Below, piece by piece: positions 51,557 through 60,868 of a DNA stretch of 64,000 nt. The notes under the pieces were generated by a model that made no database searches, was not told where the DNA came from, and was given only the letters and a program-made list of their open reading frames with translations. The stretch spans positions 1-64,000 of the forward strand of contig JAUQXK010000144.1 of NCBI GenBank assembly GCA_030834695.1, in the 5' to 3' direction. This stretch comes from Desulfobacterales bacterium (GTDB lineage Bacteria > Desulfobacterota > Desulfobacteria > Desulfobacterales > SpSt-501). A program made the translations under genes and the position numbers. The first letter of the stretch is position 1. Every line of letters starts with the position of its first letter.

Positions 51557-51621
51557 GGGCAGTGAAAACGAGAGTACTGCCAATCGACCCCTAACGAACC
51601 CCAAATTGAAAGAATGAGGGT

Positions 51622-52107
51622 ATGAGCGATATTCAAGCATTGGATTTAAAAGGTTTCGTCACCCATTCCGTCAAAAGCGTCTTCCAGACCATGCTGTCCG
51701 TGGAGATCGAGTTGGACAATCCGCCGGACAAGGAAGGCATATGCACGAACGGGCACATCGTCGGCACCGTCGGATTCGCAGGGGCGGTCATGGGAACAGT
51801 CAACCTTTTCGTCAGTCGAACCTTCGGACGCGAAATGACGGCCGCGATGCTGGGGATGACGGTGGACGACATCGGCAGCGACGAAGAGGTGAACGACGTC
51901 ATCGGGGAAGTGTGCAACATGGTGGGGGGGGACTTGAAGTCGCGCCTGTGCGATGCCGGGCTGACCTGCTCGCTCTCGATCCCCTCGGTCACCTACGGCA
52001 ACGGTTTTAGAATCGAATCCAAGGGGTGGGCGCGCCACGAACAACTGGGCTTCCGCAACAGCCAACATTCCGCCCTTGTGGAAATTTATGTCAAGAACGG
52101 CAATTAA
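51622..52107 (+). CDS. cheX: CheX-like chemotaxis phosphatase
   Basis: 161 residues. CheX/CheC/FliY-type fold with the active-site motif ExxN seen at residues 96-99 (GEVCNMVGGDLKSRL) and a beta-strand core (GTVGFAGAVMGTVNLFV). It would dephosphorylate a CheY-type regulator, here probably the REC-STAS protein encoded 18 bases downstream. Cytosolic; no signal peptide. Confidence 0.88.
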   Translation: MSDIQALDLKGFVTHSVKSVFQTMLSVEIELDNPPDKEGICTNGHIVGTVGFAGAVMGTVNLFVSRTFGREMTAAMLGMTVDDIGSDEEVNDVIGEVCNMVGGDLKSRLCDAGLTCSLSIPSVTYGNGFRIESKGWARHEQLGFRNSQHSALVEIYVKNGN

Positions 52108-52125
52108 CCCTGCGGGAGGAGCCAT

Positions 52126-52869
52126 ATGACCCTGAAAGTATTAACGGTTGACGATAGCAAAACCATTCGCATGATCGTCAAAAAAGCGTTTCAATCCTAC
52201 GACTGCGCGATTTGCGAGGCAGAAAACGGTGCCGAGGGCCTGGCCGCGGCAACCAAGGAGAAGCCGGGCCTTATTATTCTCGATATCACCATGCCGGTCA
52301 TGAACGGGATTGAGATGCTCGATCGCCTGAAGGGCGATCCGGACCTGAAGAACATCCCCGTCATCATGCTGACGGCGGAATCCGGCAAGGACAACGTGCT
52401 CAATATCGTCAAGAAAGGGATCAAAGACTACATGGTCAAACCTTTCAAGGGCGAAGACTTGATCGAACGCGTCCGGAAGATCATGCCGCTGGAATCCAAA
52501 ACCGAAGCCGATTCAGCCGAGAGCAAACCCGTCAAATACTTCACGCAAGTGGAGGATATCGTCGTTCTCAGCTTGCCGGCGAAAGTCACCCGTCCGGTGA
52601 CCGTCGAGGTGGAGGGGAAACTGCAGGCCAAGGTTCAGGAAATGACCGCGGCCCAGCTCAAGAAGATGATTCTCGACATGGGCGGGGTGTCGGAAACCAA
52701 TCTGTCGCTGATCAAGCTGATCATCGCGTCCTTTCAGCAGTGCCAGCAAGCCGGCATTGCCGTAAAGCTGGTGGCGAACCCCAAACAAAGCGAGGAATTA
52801 AAAGGCTTCCAGGAAACGAGCCAGATAACGGTGTCCCATTCGATCGAGGAAGCCAAGGCCGTCCTTTGA
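52126..52869 (+). CDS. CheY-type response regulator fused to a STAS-like domain
   Basis: 247 residues. Receiver domain at 1-120: VDDSKTIR (Asp9/10), phosphoacceptor Asp53 in LIILDITMPVMNG, Thr83 (MLTAESG) and Lys105 (VKPF) are all kept. After a linker, residues about 138-247 show a STAS pattern: DIVVLSLPAKVTRPVTVEV, KKMILDMGGVSETNLSLIKLIIASFQ, QQAGIAVKLVANP. STAS domains take part in anti-sigma or stressosome-type partner switching. The protein might link chemotaxis signals to another partner. CheX is its neighbour and likely phosphatase. Confidence 0.9.
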   Translation: MTLKVLTVDDSKTIRMIVKKAFQSYDCAICEAENGAEGLAAATKEKPGLIILDITMPVMNGIEMLDRLKGDPDLKNIPVIMLTAESGKDNVLNIVKKGIKDYMVKPFKGEDLIERVRKIMPLESKTEADSAESKPVKYFTQVEDIVVLSLPAKVTRPVTVEVEGKLQAKVQEMTAAQLKKMILDMGGVSETNLSLIKLIIASFQQCQQAGIAVKLVANPKQSEELKGFQETSQITVSHSIEEAKAVL

Positions 52870-53548
52870 TTTGATTGCTTTTTTTGCCGGATGAAGAAAC
52901 CGTTCTCCAATCCGGTTGAGGGTTATGGCAAAATGATAGGAGTCTTTTCGCAATTTGCATTTAAGACGGCTCGATACGGGGATCGGCACCGAAGTCCGGA
53001 TGCACGATGTGCATTAAGGGCTTTGAACGGGTGATGTGCAGTATAGATAACCAGCATAAATTATATGATATTTGAATCATTCCGGGATGTCCTGATGGCA
53101 GTGCCGGCGACGCTGGAATCGCTGGCCGGTTGGTTTGGGATTCCCGCATAAGCCGATCGAAAAGCCGTTAAACTGAATCCTCGGAGAGGCTTTTCCTTTG
53201 CAGCTTGCAAAAGGCTGGTGCTTGATGGCAATCCCGGCCACCGCTTATTTTCTTCGGCGACACACGAGGAGTAGTCTTTTTTTCAAGCGCCCAAGTCCAT
53301 TTGTTCTCAAACCCCACCCCAAATATGGTGGTGTCAAAATTACCGCATCCACCATACCTTGACACCTGCCTGACGGGGGCCGCATCGGCCCGCTACGGGG
53401 GAGGAGCCTGCGACCATTTTTTGACGCCTGCGGTATGGAACTTGCTATTAGCACGGTGCGTTTGATTTTTTGACGCCCTACCTGTCGCGACGGATGACGA
53501 GTTCAAGGAGCTTGCATTTCGTTCAGCAGGAGGGCAAAGGAGGAGCCC
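52870..53548. other. 679-base gap with repeated TTGACRCC motifs
   Basis: No good gene. The region before the first sigma-54 activator holds TTGACACC-type octamers: inverted at 53330-53337 (GGTGTCAA), then direct at 53359-53366, 53421-53428 and 53470-53477 (the last two are TTTTTTGACGCC). The first pair forms an inverted repeat with a 21-base loop. Spacing suggests a multi-copy operator rather than a terminator. The first 400 bases hold only an ATCCGG/CCGGAT repeat and no clear promoter. Confidence 0.4.
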
Positions 53549-54631
53549 GTGCAGAACGCTGCTGTCCGCAAAACCGCTTCGGAACAATTGGACCTGTTTT
53601 CCACTCCGACCGTCAATTCCGAATCCGACCCGCCCCCCTGCCGTTTTGAGCACATCATCGGCCGAAGCCCACGCATGGTCGAAATTTTCGATCTCATCGA
53701 AAAGGTGGCGGACTGCGACAGCACCATCCTCATCAATGGCGAGACCGGGACTGGCAAGGGTCTGGTGGCCCGGGCCATTCATCAAAAGTCGCGCCGGCGC
53801 ACCAAACCTTTCATTTCGATCAACTGCGGCGCCATACCTGAAAACCTGCTCGAAAGCGAACTCTTCGGCCATCTGAAGGGTGCCTTCACCGGCGCCACCA
53901 GCTCCAAGCCCGGCAAATTCGAATTGGCGGACGGCGGCACGGTGTTTCTGGACGAAATCGGCGACATGAGCCCCGATCTCCAGGTGAAAGTACTCAAGGT
54001 CTTGGAAGAAGGCGAGTTCGAGCCGGTCGGAGGCGCAAAGAGCGTCAAGGTGGACGTGCGCATCATCGCCGCCACGCATCGCGACCTTTCCGAAGAAGTG
54101 CAGAAAGGCAATTTTCGCGAAGACCTGTTCTACCGTCTGTATGTGATCCCCATGACGCTTCCCGCGCTGAGAGACCGGCCGGAAGACATTCGTTATCTGG
54201 TGCATTATTTCTTGCAGCAAGCCAACTGCAAGAACCGCCGCCAAGTAAAGGGCATCAGCGAGGATGCGCTGGAAGCCCTGGCGGCCCATGCCTGGCCGGG
54301 AAACGTGCGCGAACTGCGCAACCTCGTGGAACGCATGATCGTGCTCAAAGGCACCGGCCTGCTCGGTCGGCGCGACTTGCCGGAGGAATTGCGCGGCGAA
54401 GGCCGGGCGGTGGAGTGCCCGACCATGATCGAGATTTCCGAGGAAGGCATCTGCCTCAACAGCGCCGTCACGGAATTCGAGAAAGCGCTGATCCTGCAGT
54501 CGCTTGAAAAGACCAAATGGGTTAAAAACAAGGCGGCCAAACTACTCCATCTCAACCGCACCACCCTGGTTGAAAAGATCAAGCGCCACCAGCTCCGGCC
54601 GAGCGGAACGATCGAACCTGAAAGCGATTAA
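53549..54631 (+). CDS. Sigma-54 enhancer-binding activator without receiver (FlrA/FleQ-like)
   Basis: 360 residues, GTG start after GGAGGAG. Residues 1-35 are a short linker with no receiver or sensor domain. The AAA+ domain has Walker A GETGTGKG (64-71), the sigma-54 loop GAFTGA (111-116), Walker [10 protein letters not shown] and the sensor [10 protein letters not shown]. The C-terminal Fis-type helix-turn-helix runs at about 335-352 ([18 protein letters not shown]). FlrA/FleQ-type masters of flagella have an N-terminal domain that is reduced here, so it may be constitutive or controlled by interaction. Confidence 0.9.
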   Translation: MQNAAVRKTASEQLDLFSTPTVNSESDPPPCRFEHIIGRSPRMVEIFDLIEKVADCDSTILINGETGTGKGLVARAIHQKSRRRTKPFISINCGAIPENLLESELFGHLKGAFTGATSSKPGKFELADGGTVFLDEIGDMSPDLQVKVLKVLEEGEFEPVGGAKSVKVDVRIIAATHRDLSEEVQKGNFREDLFYRLYVIPMTLPALRDRPEDIRYLVHYFLQQANCKNRRQVKGISEDALEALAAHAWPGNVRELRNLVERMIVLKGTGLLGRRDLPEELRGEGRAVECPTMIEISEEGICLNSAVTEFEKALILQSLEKTKWVKNKAAKLLHLNRTTLVEKIKRHQLRPSGTIEPESD

Positions 54632-54707
54632 CCCGGCGGCGCGAATAACCATCCGCAAAGGCCGCTTCGTCTCCCCCCGCTGTAACAACGACCTTCCCGT
54701 TGTCGCA

Positions 54708-54723
54708 TGGCATGCTATTTGCT
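54708..54723 (+). promoter_or_regulatory. Sigma-54 promoter of the second activator
   Basis: TGGCATGCTATTTGCT has TGGCA at -24 and TTTGCT at -12, with GG and GC ten bases apart. It lies about 70 bases before the TTG start of the second activator, so the first activator may drive the second. Confidence 0.65.
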
Positions 54724-54793
54724 GAATTTCAATGGTTGATTAGCCCCTCCTTGTGCTCAAGCCTGGAGGAATCCGACGATGTGAGGAAAACAC

Positions 54794-56179
54794 TTGGGGG
54801 TCGAGCCAAAAACAATACTGATCGTAGGTGAGGACGCCGGCACGCGCTCGACATGGATGCGTGTGCTGCAGCAAGACGGCTGGGCGGTTGAAACCTCGGT
54901 CGACAGCCGCCAGGCCCTGGCACGGATGTCGCGGGGAGGGCTGAGTCTGATTATTGCCGTTGCTGAAAACGACCGAGCGACCGGGGCGGAACTGCTCCGG
55001 GCGGTCGGGCAGATGCGGACGCCGGTTCCGGTCATACTCGTGAGCGTGTGCGGATCGGTCTCAGAAGCCGTCGAGGCCATCCATAATGGTGCGCGTGATT
55101 ATCTGGTCATGCCGGTGGCGCCGGAGCGGCTGGCGGCGGCCGCCCGCACGGCCATGGCCGCGGCCGCGGCGACCGCCGCCGGCGCGCAGGTCCCCGAGCA
55201 CCGCGTCGGTCAGAAAGCCTTCATTACGCACGATGCGCACCTCCTGGAGGTGCTTGAAATGGCCCGGCAGGTCGCCCGCAGCACGGCTACGGTTTTGATT
55301 CAGGGTGAAAGCGGAACCGGCAAGGAGTTGCTGGCTGCCTACATTCATCGGCACGGCCTGTATCCGGAGGCCCCGTATGTGGCGGTCAACTGCGCAGCGT
55401 TACCGGAGACCTTGGCCGAAAGCGAGTTGTTTGGCCACGAGAAGGGCGCCTTCACCGGTGCCGTCATGCGCAAGATCGGCAAGTTCGAATTGGCGAAGAA
55501 GGGTACGCTGGTGCTGGACGAGATCGGCGAGATGGCGCTGCCGCTGCAGGCCAAGCTGCTGAGAGTCCTCCAGGAGCGCGAGATCGACCGGGTCGGCGGC
55601 GGCATGCCGGTGCCGGTCGAGGCGCGGGTCGTGGCCATCACCAACCGGGATATTTCACAGTCCGTTTTGAGCGGCACCTTTCGTGAAGACCTCTTTTTTC
55701 GCCTGAATGTCGTGCCGCTGGTCATTCCGCCGCTCCGGGAGCGGCCGGGGGATATTCAGTTGCTGGCCGATCACTTTCTGGCGCGCTTCAGCGCTCAGGT
55801 CGGAAAGGTTGTGAGCCGGTTCTCGGAGCAGGCCCTGCGGTTGTTAAACCAGCACGCTTGGAAAGGCAACGTGCGCGAGCTTGCCAATCGCATCGAGCGG
55901 GCGGTGCTCCTGGTTGAGGGAGACATGATCCAGCCCCGTCATCTCGGCCTGGAGCCGGCCGGCGAGAATCGGTCGGCTGTGAGGCCGACGGTGGTTTTCC
56001 GATCCGGCATCACTGTTTGGGAGATGGAGCGCCAATTGATTATGGGCACGCTGTCGGAAGTCGACCAGAACCGGACGCGCGCAGCGGAACTGCTGGGCAT
56101 CAGTATTCGAACCTTGCGCAACAAACTGCGTGAATACCAGGCGAACGCCGCAGCGCCGGCGGCCGTTCGCAGCGCTTGA
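54794..56179 (+). CDS. Sigma-54 activator with degenerate receiver (FlrC/FleR-like)
   Basis: 461 residues, TTG start with GAGGAAA upstream. Residues 1-115 form a receiver-like fold in which the phosphoacceptor Asp is replaced by Val56 (LIIAVAEND) and the invariant Lys by Met106 (YLVMPVAP); only acidic Glu13/Asp14 remain. The AAA+ domain follows: Walker A GESGTGKE (171-178), GAFTGA (218-223), DEIGEM, and a C-terminal Fis helix-turn-helix (TRAAELLGISIRTLRNKLREY). It should work without phosphorylation. It precedes the flgB operon and is a likely activator of it. Confidence 0.9.
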   Translation: MGVEPKTILIVGEDAGTRSTWMRVLQQDGWAVETSVDSRQALARMSRGGLSLIIAVAENDRATGAELLRAVGQMRTPVPVILVSVCGSVSEAVEAIHNGARDYLVMPVAPERLAAAARTAMAAAAATAAGAQVPEHRVGQKAFITHDAHLLEVLEMARQVARSTATVLIQGESGTGKELLAAYIHRHGLYPEAPYVAVNCAALPETLAESELFGHEKGAFTGAVMRKIGKFELAKKGTLVLDEIGEMALPLQAKLLRVLQEREIDRVGGGMPVPVEARVVAITNRDISQSVLSGTFREDLFFRLNVVPLVIPPLRERPGDIQLLADHFLARFSAQVGKVVSRFSEQALRLLNQHAWKGNVRELANRIERAVLLVEGDMIQPRHLGLEPAGENRSAVRPTVVFRSGITVWEMERQLIMGTLSEVDQNRTRAAELLGISIRTLRNKLREYQANAAAPAAVRSA

Positions 56180-56198
56180 GGATGGGCCGTGCAATGCA

Positions 56199-56214
56199 TG
56201 GTACGGAAATTGCT
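56199..56214 (+). promoter_or_regulatory. Sigma-54 promoter of the flgB operon
   Basis: TGGTACGGAAATTGCT matches the TGGYACG-N4-TTGCW consensus with ten bases between GG and GC. It lies about 110 bases upstream of flgB, directly after the FlrC-like gene. Confidence 0.75.
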
Positions 56215-56325
56215 GGTTTGAGGGATGGTGACGGCGACTGACAACGACTCAACCGGCCGCACCCGATTCAGCGGTTCCGCCAGCGACGGACGCATTTCCG
56301 CAAATCCAGTAGGGAGAGAAACGAT

Positions 56326-56748
56326 ATGCCGCAACCGACCGGCCTTTTCGATGGAACGATGTCGCTGCTGCAGCGCACATTGAATATCCGATCGGCCCAG
56401 CACCATGCCTTGTCCGCGAACATCGCCAATGCCGACACCCCGCGCTACCGAGCTTTCGAGGTGGCCGTCGATGAGGAGCTGCGCAAGCTGCGTCCGGACG
56501 GCCGCCGCCTGGAAATGGCGCGAACCCAAACCGTGCATAGGCCCCAGCCGGTTAACGCGGCTACGGACAGCGTGAGCCTGCGGGCCGGCGCCGTGCCCGG
56601 CTTCAGCCTGCGGGCCGACGGAAATACCGTAGACATCGACCGGGCCATGGGCGATTTGGCCGAGAACACCCTCAAATACAAGACCTCGGCGCAGCTGCTG
56701 TCCGCAAAGCTAAAATCCCTCAAGAACGTCATCCAGGGAGGTAGATAA
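56326..56748 (+). CDS. flgB: Flagellar basal-body rod protein FlgB
   Basis: 140 residues. It has the N-terminal rod signature (LQRTLNIRSAQHHALSANIANADTPRYRAFEV) and the C-terminal SAQLLSAKLKSLKNVI helix typical of proximal rod proteins. FlgB sits at the base of the rod next to FliE. First gene of the basal-body operon, with a GGGAG ribosome site and a sigma-54 promoter upstream; flgC starts two bases after its stop. Confidence 0.96.
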   Translation: MPQPTGLFDGTMSLLQRTLNIRSAQHHALSANIANADTPRYRAFEVAVDEELRKLRPDGRRLEMARTQTVHRPQPVNAATDSVSLRAGAVPGFSLRADGNTVDIDRAMGDLAENTLKYKTSAQLLSAKLKSLKNVIQGGR

Positions 56749-56750
56749 CC

Positions 56751-57188
56751 ATGGATCTGTATGATGCGCTGCACACCAGTTCAACCGGTTTGGCGGCCCA
56801 ACGGCTGCGGATGAATTTGATCTCCGCCAACCTGGCCAACGTCAATACCACGCGCACGCCGGAAGGCGGCCCCTATCGGCGCAAAGAGGTGGTCTTCGAA
56901 GCGCGCTCCCGGGCGAAATCCTTCCAGGACGTGCTGCAGTCACGGCAAAACCGGCGGCCGGCCGATGTTCAGGCCACGCGGATCATCGAAGACCAGCGGT
57001 CGCCGATCGTCAAATTCGCCCCGCACCATCCGGATGCCGACGAGAAAGGATACGTCGCCCTGCCGCACATCAACGTGATGGAGGAAATGGTCAACATGAT
57101 TTCGGCCACCCGCAGTTATGAAGCCAACATTACCGCCGTCCGGGCTGCCAAGGACATGGCCTTGAAGGCGCTGGAGATCGGGAAATAG
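56751..57188 (+). CDS. flgC: Flagellar basal-body rod protein FlgC
   Basis: 145 residues. N-terminal MDLYDALHTSSTGLAAQRLRMNLISANLANVNTTRTPEGGPY and C-terminal VNVMEEMVNMISATRSYEANITAVRAAKDMALKALEIG-like pattern (INVMEEMVNMISATRSYEAN) are typical of the FlgC rod family. It assembles with FlgB above FliE. Two bases separate it from flgB and from fliE. Confidence 0.97.
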   Translation: MDLYDALHTSSTGLAAQRLRMNLISANLANVNTTRTPEGGPYRRKEVVFEARSRAKSFQDVLQSRQNRRPADVQATRIIEDQRSPIVKFAPHHPDADEKGYVALPHINVMEEMVNMISATRSYEANITAVRAAKDMALKALEIGK

Positions 57189-57190
57189 AC

Positions 57191-57493
57191 ATGAACGACA
57201 TCGCGTTGACGCCCCCCGTGGGCAATTTGACTGCATTTCCGGAATTGAGCCGTATGCCGGCGGAGGGCGCCGGAGGGAATTTCGGCGAGCTGCTGCAATC
57301 CGCCCTGAACCGGGTCGGCACGCTGCATGCCGAGGCGGACCGAGCAGTGGAAGACCTGACGCTTGGGCGCGCGACCGACATCCATTCTACGATGATCGCC
57401 GTGGAGAAGGCCGGCATTGCCTTGGAGCTGGCCTTACAGGTCCGCAACAAGTTGCTCAACGCCTATGAAACGCTCATGCGGCAGCAGATCTAA
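57191..57493 (+). CDS. fliE: Flagellar hook-basal body protein FliE
   Basis: 100 residues, the usual size. The segment FGELLQSALNRVGTLHAEAD and the C-terminal IHSTMIAVEKAGIALELALQVRNKLLNAYETLMRQQI fragments (ALQVRNKLLNAYETLMRQQI) are the FliE signature. It links the MS ring to the rod. The start follows flgC by two bases. Confidence 0.97.
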   Translation: MNDIALTPPVGNLTAFPELSRMPAEGAGGNFGELLQSALNRVGTLHAEADRAVEDLTLGRATDIHSTMIAVEKAGIALELALQVRNKLLNAYETLMRQQI

Positions 57494-57505
57494 CCCGAGG
57501 ACGAT

Positions 57506-59107
57506 ATGGCGGCACTACCACAGGCACTGCAGCAGTTGGCGACCGTTGTCCGGGGCATGAGCCCGGCGAAACGCTTGACCATGATTACCCTGATTCTGGG
57601 CACGATCGCCGGGTTGGCCTTGCTCATGACCTGGTCCGGGGGTGTCGAACTGCGGGCGGTCTACACCAACTTGGATCCCCAGGATGCCGGTGCCATCGTG
57701 GCCCGGCTCAAGGAACAGAAGATTCCCTATCGCATCGGGGACGACGGGCGCACAGTTCTGGTTCCGACGGAGAGCCTGCATGAGATCCGCATGCAGATGG
57801 CCTCGGAAGGCTTGCCGCAGGGCAGCGGAGTCGGCTTCGAAGTGTTCGACAACACCAAACTCGGAATGAGCGAGTTCGCCCAGAACGTCAACTACCAGCG
57901 GGCGCTGCAGGGCGAACTGGCCCGTACCATTGCGCGCATCAGCGAAGTCGAGAGCTGCCGGGTGCATCTCGTCATGCCGGAAAGGACGCTTTTCGTGGAC
58001 AACGAGCAGCCGGCCAGCGCCTCGGTGGCCGTCAAGCTCAAGGCCGGCCGGCGCCTCAGCCAGGAACAGACCAACGGCATTGTGCATGTGGTCTCTTCGA
58101 GCGTCCCCCGCCTCAGCCCGGATCAGGTGACGGTGGTGGACAGCAGCGGCAAGCTTCTGGCCGGATCCCGCGCCAAGACCGCCACGGGCGGCTTGAGCAC
58201 GGATCAGCTCGAATATCAGGGTCAAGTCGAACGGAACCTCGAAACGCGGGTGAAGTCCATGCTGGAGCAGGCCCTGGGGGAAGGCAAGGCCATCGTTCGG
58301 TTGGCCTGCGCCCTGGATTTCCAGCGCCACGAGAAAACCGAGGAGCATTTCCTGCCGGACAACCGGGTCATCCGCAGCGAGCAGAGCCTGAACGAGTCTT
58401 CACGTAACGCCGACGCCCTGCCTCAGGGCGTGCCGGGCGTGCGGTCCAACACCCCCGGTCCGGACTTGATGCAGAACCAAGCCTCCGGTTCGGGTGCGTC
58501 CTCCTTCGAAAAACAGGACCGCACCGTGAACTATGAGATCGGCAAAGTCACCAGCCGCATCCTCGAGCCGGTGGGGCGCATCACCCGCGTCTCGGTGGCC
58601 GTGCTGGTGGACGGCACCTACAAGACGACGACGGAAAAAAGCGGTGCGGTGACCCGTGAATTCATTCCGCGCGGCGGCGAAGAGATTCAAAAAATCGAAG
58701 CGCTCGTCAAGCGGGCGGTGAACTTCGACGCCGACCGAGGCGATACCGTCGAGGTGGTCAATATTCCCTTCGAGACGTCCGAGTGGGCCAAGGCCGACGA
58801 GGCAAAGGGCCCCGCCGACTGGCTGACGCGGATGGAGCAGGCCACTCCCTATCTCAAACAGGTCCTAATTGGATTGTTCCTGCTGCTGACGTTTCTGTTC
58901 TTTGTCCGGCCGCTCGTGCGATGGTTGACGGAGAATTCCATCTCGGGAATCGACATCGTGCCGCAGCTGCCCAAGACCGTCGGCGAGTTGGAGAACGAAC
59001 TGAGCGGCGCAAAGCGCCTGCCTTCGTTGGATCAGGCGTCCATGTTGATCGCCAGCGACAGCGACGCCTCGGTCGGGGTCATGCGCAACTGGATCCGGGA
59101 AAAGTAG
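57506..59107 (+). CDS. fliF: Flagellar M-ring protein FliF
   Basis: 533 residues. First membrane helix at about 22-42 (MITLILGTIAGLALLMTW), a large periplasmic region with ring-building motifs (LHEIRMQMASEGLPQGSGVGFE, ARTIARISEVESCRVHLVMPE, PASASVAVKLKAGRRLS), a second helix at about 452-472 (VLIGLFLLLTFLFFV) and a short cytosolic tail binding FliG. The protein builds the MS ring that seats the export gate and rotor. Directly follows fliE. Confidence 0.97.
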   Translation: MAALPQALQQLATVVRGMSPAKRLTMITLILGTIAGLALLMTWSGGVELRAVYTNLDPQDAGAIVARLKEQKIPYRIGDDGRTVLVPTESLHEIRMQMASEGLPQGSGVGFEVFDNTKLGMSEFAQNVNYQRALQGELARTIARISEVESCRVHLVMPERTLFVDNEQPASASVAVKLKAGRRLSQEQTNGIVHVVSSSVPRLSPDQVTVVDSSGKLLAGSRAKTATGGLSTDQLEYQGQVERNLETRVKSMLEQALGEGKAIVRLACALDFQRHEKTEEHFLPDNRVIRSEQSLNESSRNADALPQGVPGVRSNTPGPDLMQNQASGSGASSFEKQDRTVNYEIGKVTSRILEPVGRITRVSVAVLVDGTYKTTTEKSGAVTREFIPRGGEEIQKIEALVKRAVNFDADRGDTVEVVNIPFETSEWAKADEAKGPADWLTRMEQATPYLKQVLIGLFLLLTFLFFVRPLVRWLTENSISGIDIVPQLPKTVGELENELSGAKRLPSLDQASMLIASDSDASVGVMRNWIREK

Positions 59108-59113
59108 GCCGTC

Positions 59114-60094
59114 ATGTCCAGCGAGTCTCGCCAGTTGTCCGGCTCGATCAAAGCGGCCATTCTCATCCGATCCATGGGTGAACAGGCCGCCGCCGCCCTG
59201 CTTCATCGTCTGACCCCGGAGGAACGGGAAGTGGTTCAACGCCAGTTGAACCAAATCGGCTCGCTCTCGCCCGACGTGGTCGACCAGGTCGCGCGCGAGT
59301 TTACGTTGATGGCCAGCCATGTGCGCTCCGGAGCCCCTGCGTTGCCGCAGCTGTCGTCAGGCGGTTCGCCCGGCGCCGCAGAAAATGAGGGCCAGAAAAT
59401 CCAAGGGCTCGAATCGCTTAAGACGCTGGGCCCGGACGATATTTTCGAACTGATCAAGGACGAGCATCCGCAGACCATGGCGGTCGTGCTGATCCACCTC
59501 AAGACGGCGGTGGCCAGTGAGATCGTCTCGCTCATGTCCGATGAAATCAAGACGGACGTGGCCATGCGCATTGCCAACATGGACAAGGTGGTCGCTTCCA
59601 TGGTGGACGATGTCAATGAAATCTTCAAGGACATTCTCAAGAACAAAAAGAGCACCGTCACGAGCATCAGCGGCGGTGTCGAGCGGCTGGCCGAAATCCT
59701 CAATCAGGCCGATGAGATTTCGAGCGAACTGATTCTCAATGAAATTGAGGAGGCGAACGCCGAGCTCGCGGCGCAGATTAAGCAGAAGATGTTCGTGTTT
59801 GAGGATCTGGTGCTGGTCGACGATCGCGGATTCCAAAAACTGCTGCGGCGGGTGGAGACGAAGGAACTCGCCGTCGCACTCAAAGCGGCCTCCGAAGAAG
59901 TCAAGAACAAGGTCTATCGGAACATGTCGGAACGGGCGTCCGAAATGCTGCGAGAGGAGATGGACACTCTCGGTCCGGTGCGCATGAAAGAAGTATCCGA
60001 CGCCCAGCAGGCTATCACGGCCATCATCCAGGAAATGGAAGGGAAGGGCGAGGTAATCATCAGCGGCCGACGCGGGGAACAAATTGTATCTTAA
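59114..60094 (+). CDS. fliG: Flagellar motor switch protein FliG
   Basis: 326 residues. N-terminal FliF-binding domain, middle domain with the EHPQTMAVVLIHL motif, and C-terminal torque domain (FVFEDLVLVDDRGFQKLLRRVETKELAVALK) that carries the charged residues facing the stator. The linker helix between middle and C-terminal domains can be seen (EILNQADEISSELILNEIEE). Its start lies six bases after the fliF stop. Confidence 0.97.
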   Translation: MSSESRQLSGSIKAAILIRSMGEQAAAALLHRLTPEEREVVQRQLNQIGSLSPDVVDQVAREFTLMASHVRSGAPALPQLSSGGSPGAAENEGQKIQGLESLKTLGPDDIFELIKDEHPQTMAVVLIHLKTAVASEIVSLMSDEIKTDVAMRIANMDKVVASMVDDVNEIFKDILKNKKSTVTSISGGVERLAEILNQADEISSELILNEIEEANAELAAQIKQKMFVFEDLVLVDDRGFQKLLRRVETKELAVALKAASEEVKNKVYRNMSERASEMLREEMDTLGPVRMKEVSDAQQAITAIIQEMEGKGEVIISGRRGEQIVS

Positions 60095-60118
60095 CGCCAA
60101 CGACCGGGTGGGAACACA

Positions 60119-60868
60119 GTGATGACACCCCCTTCCTTTTACTGCTTTCCGGACATCTCGCGAAAAGAGAGTCGGGCGGCGTCTCCGGCGGCGCGGACTC
60201 CGGCTGCTTTTCAGCGTCTGGCACCGGGGCCTCGCCCCGACGGATTGCGGTCTCAGCCGTTCGGAAGCATAGCGCCCGGCCGACCGGGGGCCGCAACGCA
60301 CGTCCATGCCGAAGACCTCGAACAGGCTGCCTTCTGCCGCGGGTTTTCCGATGGCGAAAAAAAAGGGTACGAGCAAGGGGAACGCGATGGCCGAGACGCC
60401 GCCCTGCAGCAACTCGATCCGGTCCTGCAGAGCCTGCGGCAGATGTTGGCGGAATTGGAATCCCTTCGCCGGCGCGAAAGTCGGAACGTCGAAAATGAGT
60501 TGGTCGAACTGGCGCTCGCCGTGGCGCGCAAGGTCGTCGGCCAGGAGGTGGCCGCCCGTCCGGACACCGTGGCCCATCTGCTGCGCGACGCCATCGGCCA
60601 GGTCGAACACGCCGGAACTCTCACGATTCGGTTGAATCCGGCCGATTTGGAGCGGCTGTCCGATGTATCCCCGCAGTTGCTGAACGGCTTGGTCGAGCCC
60701 GGACGGGTACGATTCGAGGCGGATGCCAGCCTCAGCGTCGGCGGTTGTTTTATCGAAAGCGAGGCCGGAGATATTGATGCGCGAGTGGAGCAGCGATTCC
60801 GGGTCGTGGAAGAGGCCTTCCAGGCCGCCGAGAGCACAGACGCAGACATGCCCGGAGCGCACGGATGA
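60119..60868 (+). CDS. fliH: Flagellar assembly protein FliH
   Basis: 249 residues; GTG start with GGTGGGA upstream (an ATG follows immediately). The N-terminal ~60 residues are variable and Ala/Pro-rich. The middle is a Glu/Gln-rich helix (FSDGEKKGYEQGERDG, a GxxxG-like region) and the C-terminal half matches FliH/YscL (VELALAVARKVVGQEVAA, LSVGGCFIESEAGDIDARVEQRF). It binds and regulates the export ATPase FliI. Its stop overlaps the fliI start by four bases (ATGA). Confidence 0.9.
   Translation: MMTPPSFYCFPDISRKESRAASPAARTPAAFQRLAPGPRPDGLRSQPFGSIAPGRPGAATHVHAEDLEQAAFCRGFSDGEKKGYEQGERDGRDAALQQLDPVLQSLRQMLAELESLRRRESRNVENELVELALAVARKVVGQEVAARPDTVAHLLRDAIGQVEHAGTLTIRLNPADLERLSDVSPQLLNGLVEPGRVRFEADASLSVGGCFIESEAGDIDARVEQRFRVVEEAFQAAESTDADMPGAHG

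Noticed and set aside
53393-54289. 298-codon minus-strand frame
   Set aside because: Lies opposite the sigma-54 activator, whose motifs are clear.
59357-60862. 501-codon minus-strand frame opposite fliG-fliH
   Set aside because: Shadow; no ribosome site or family signature.
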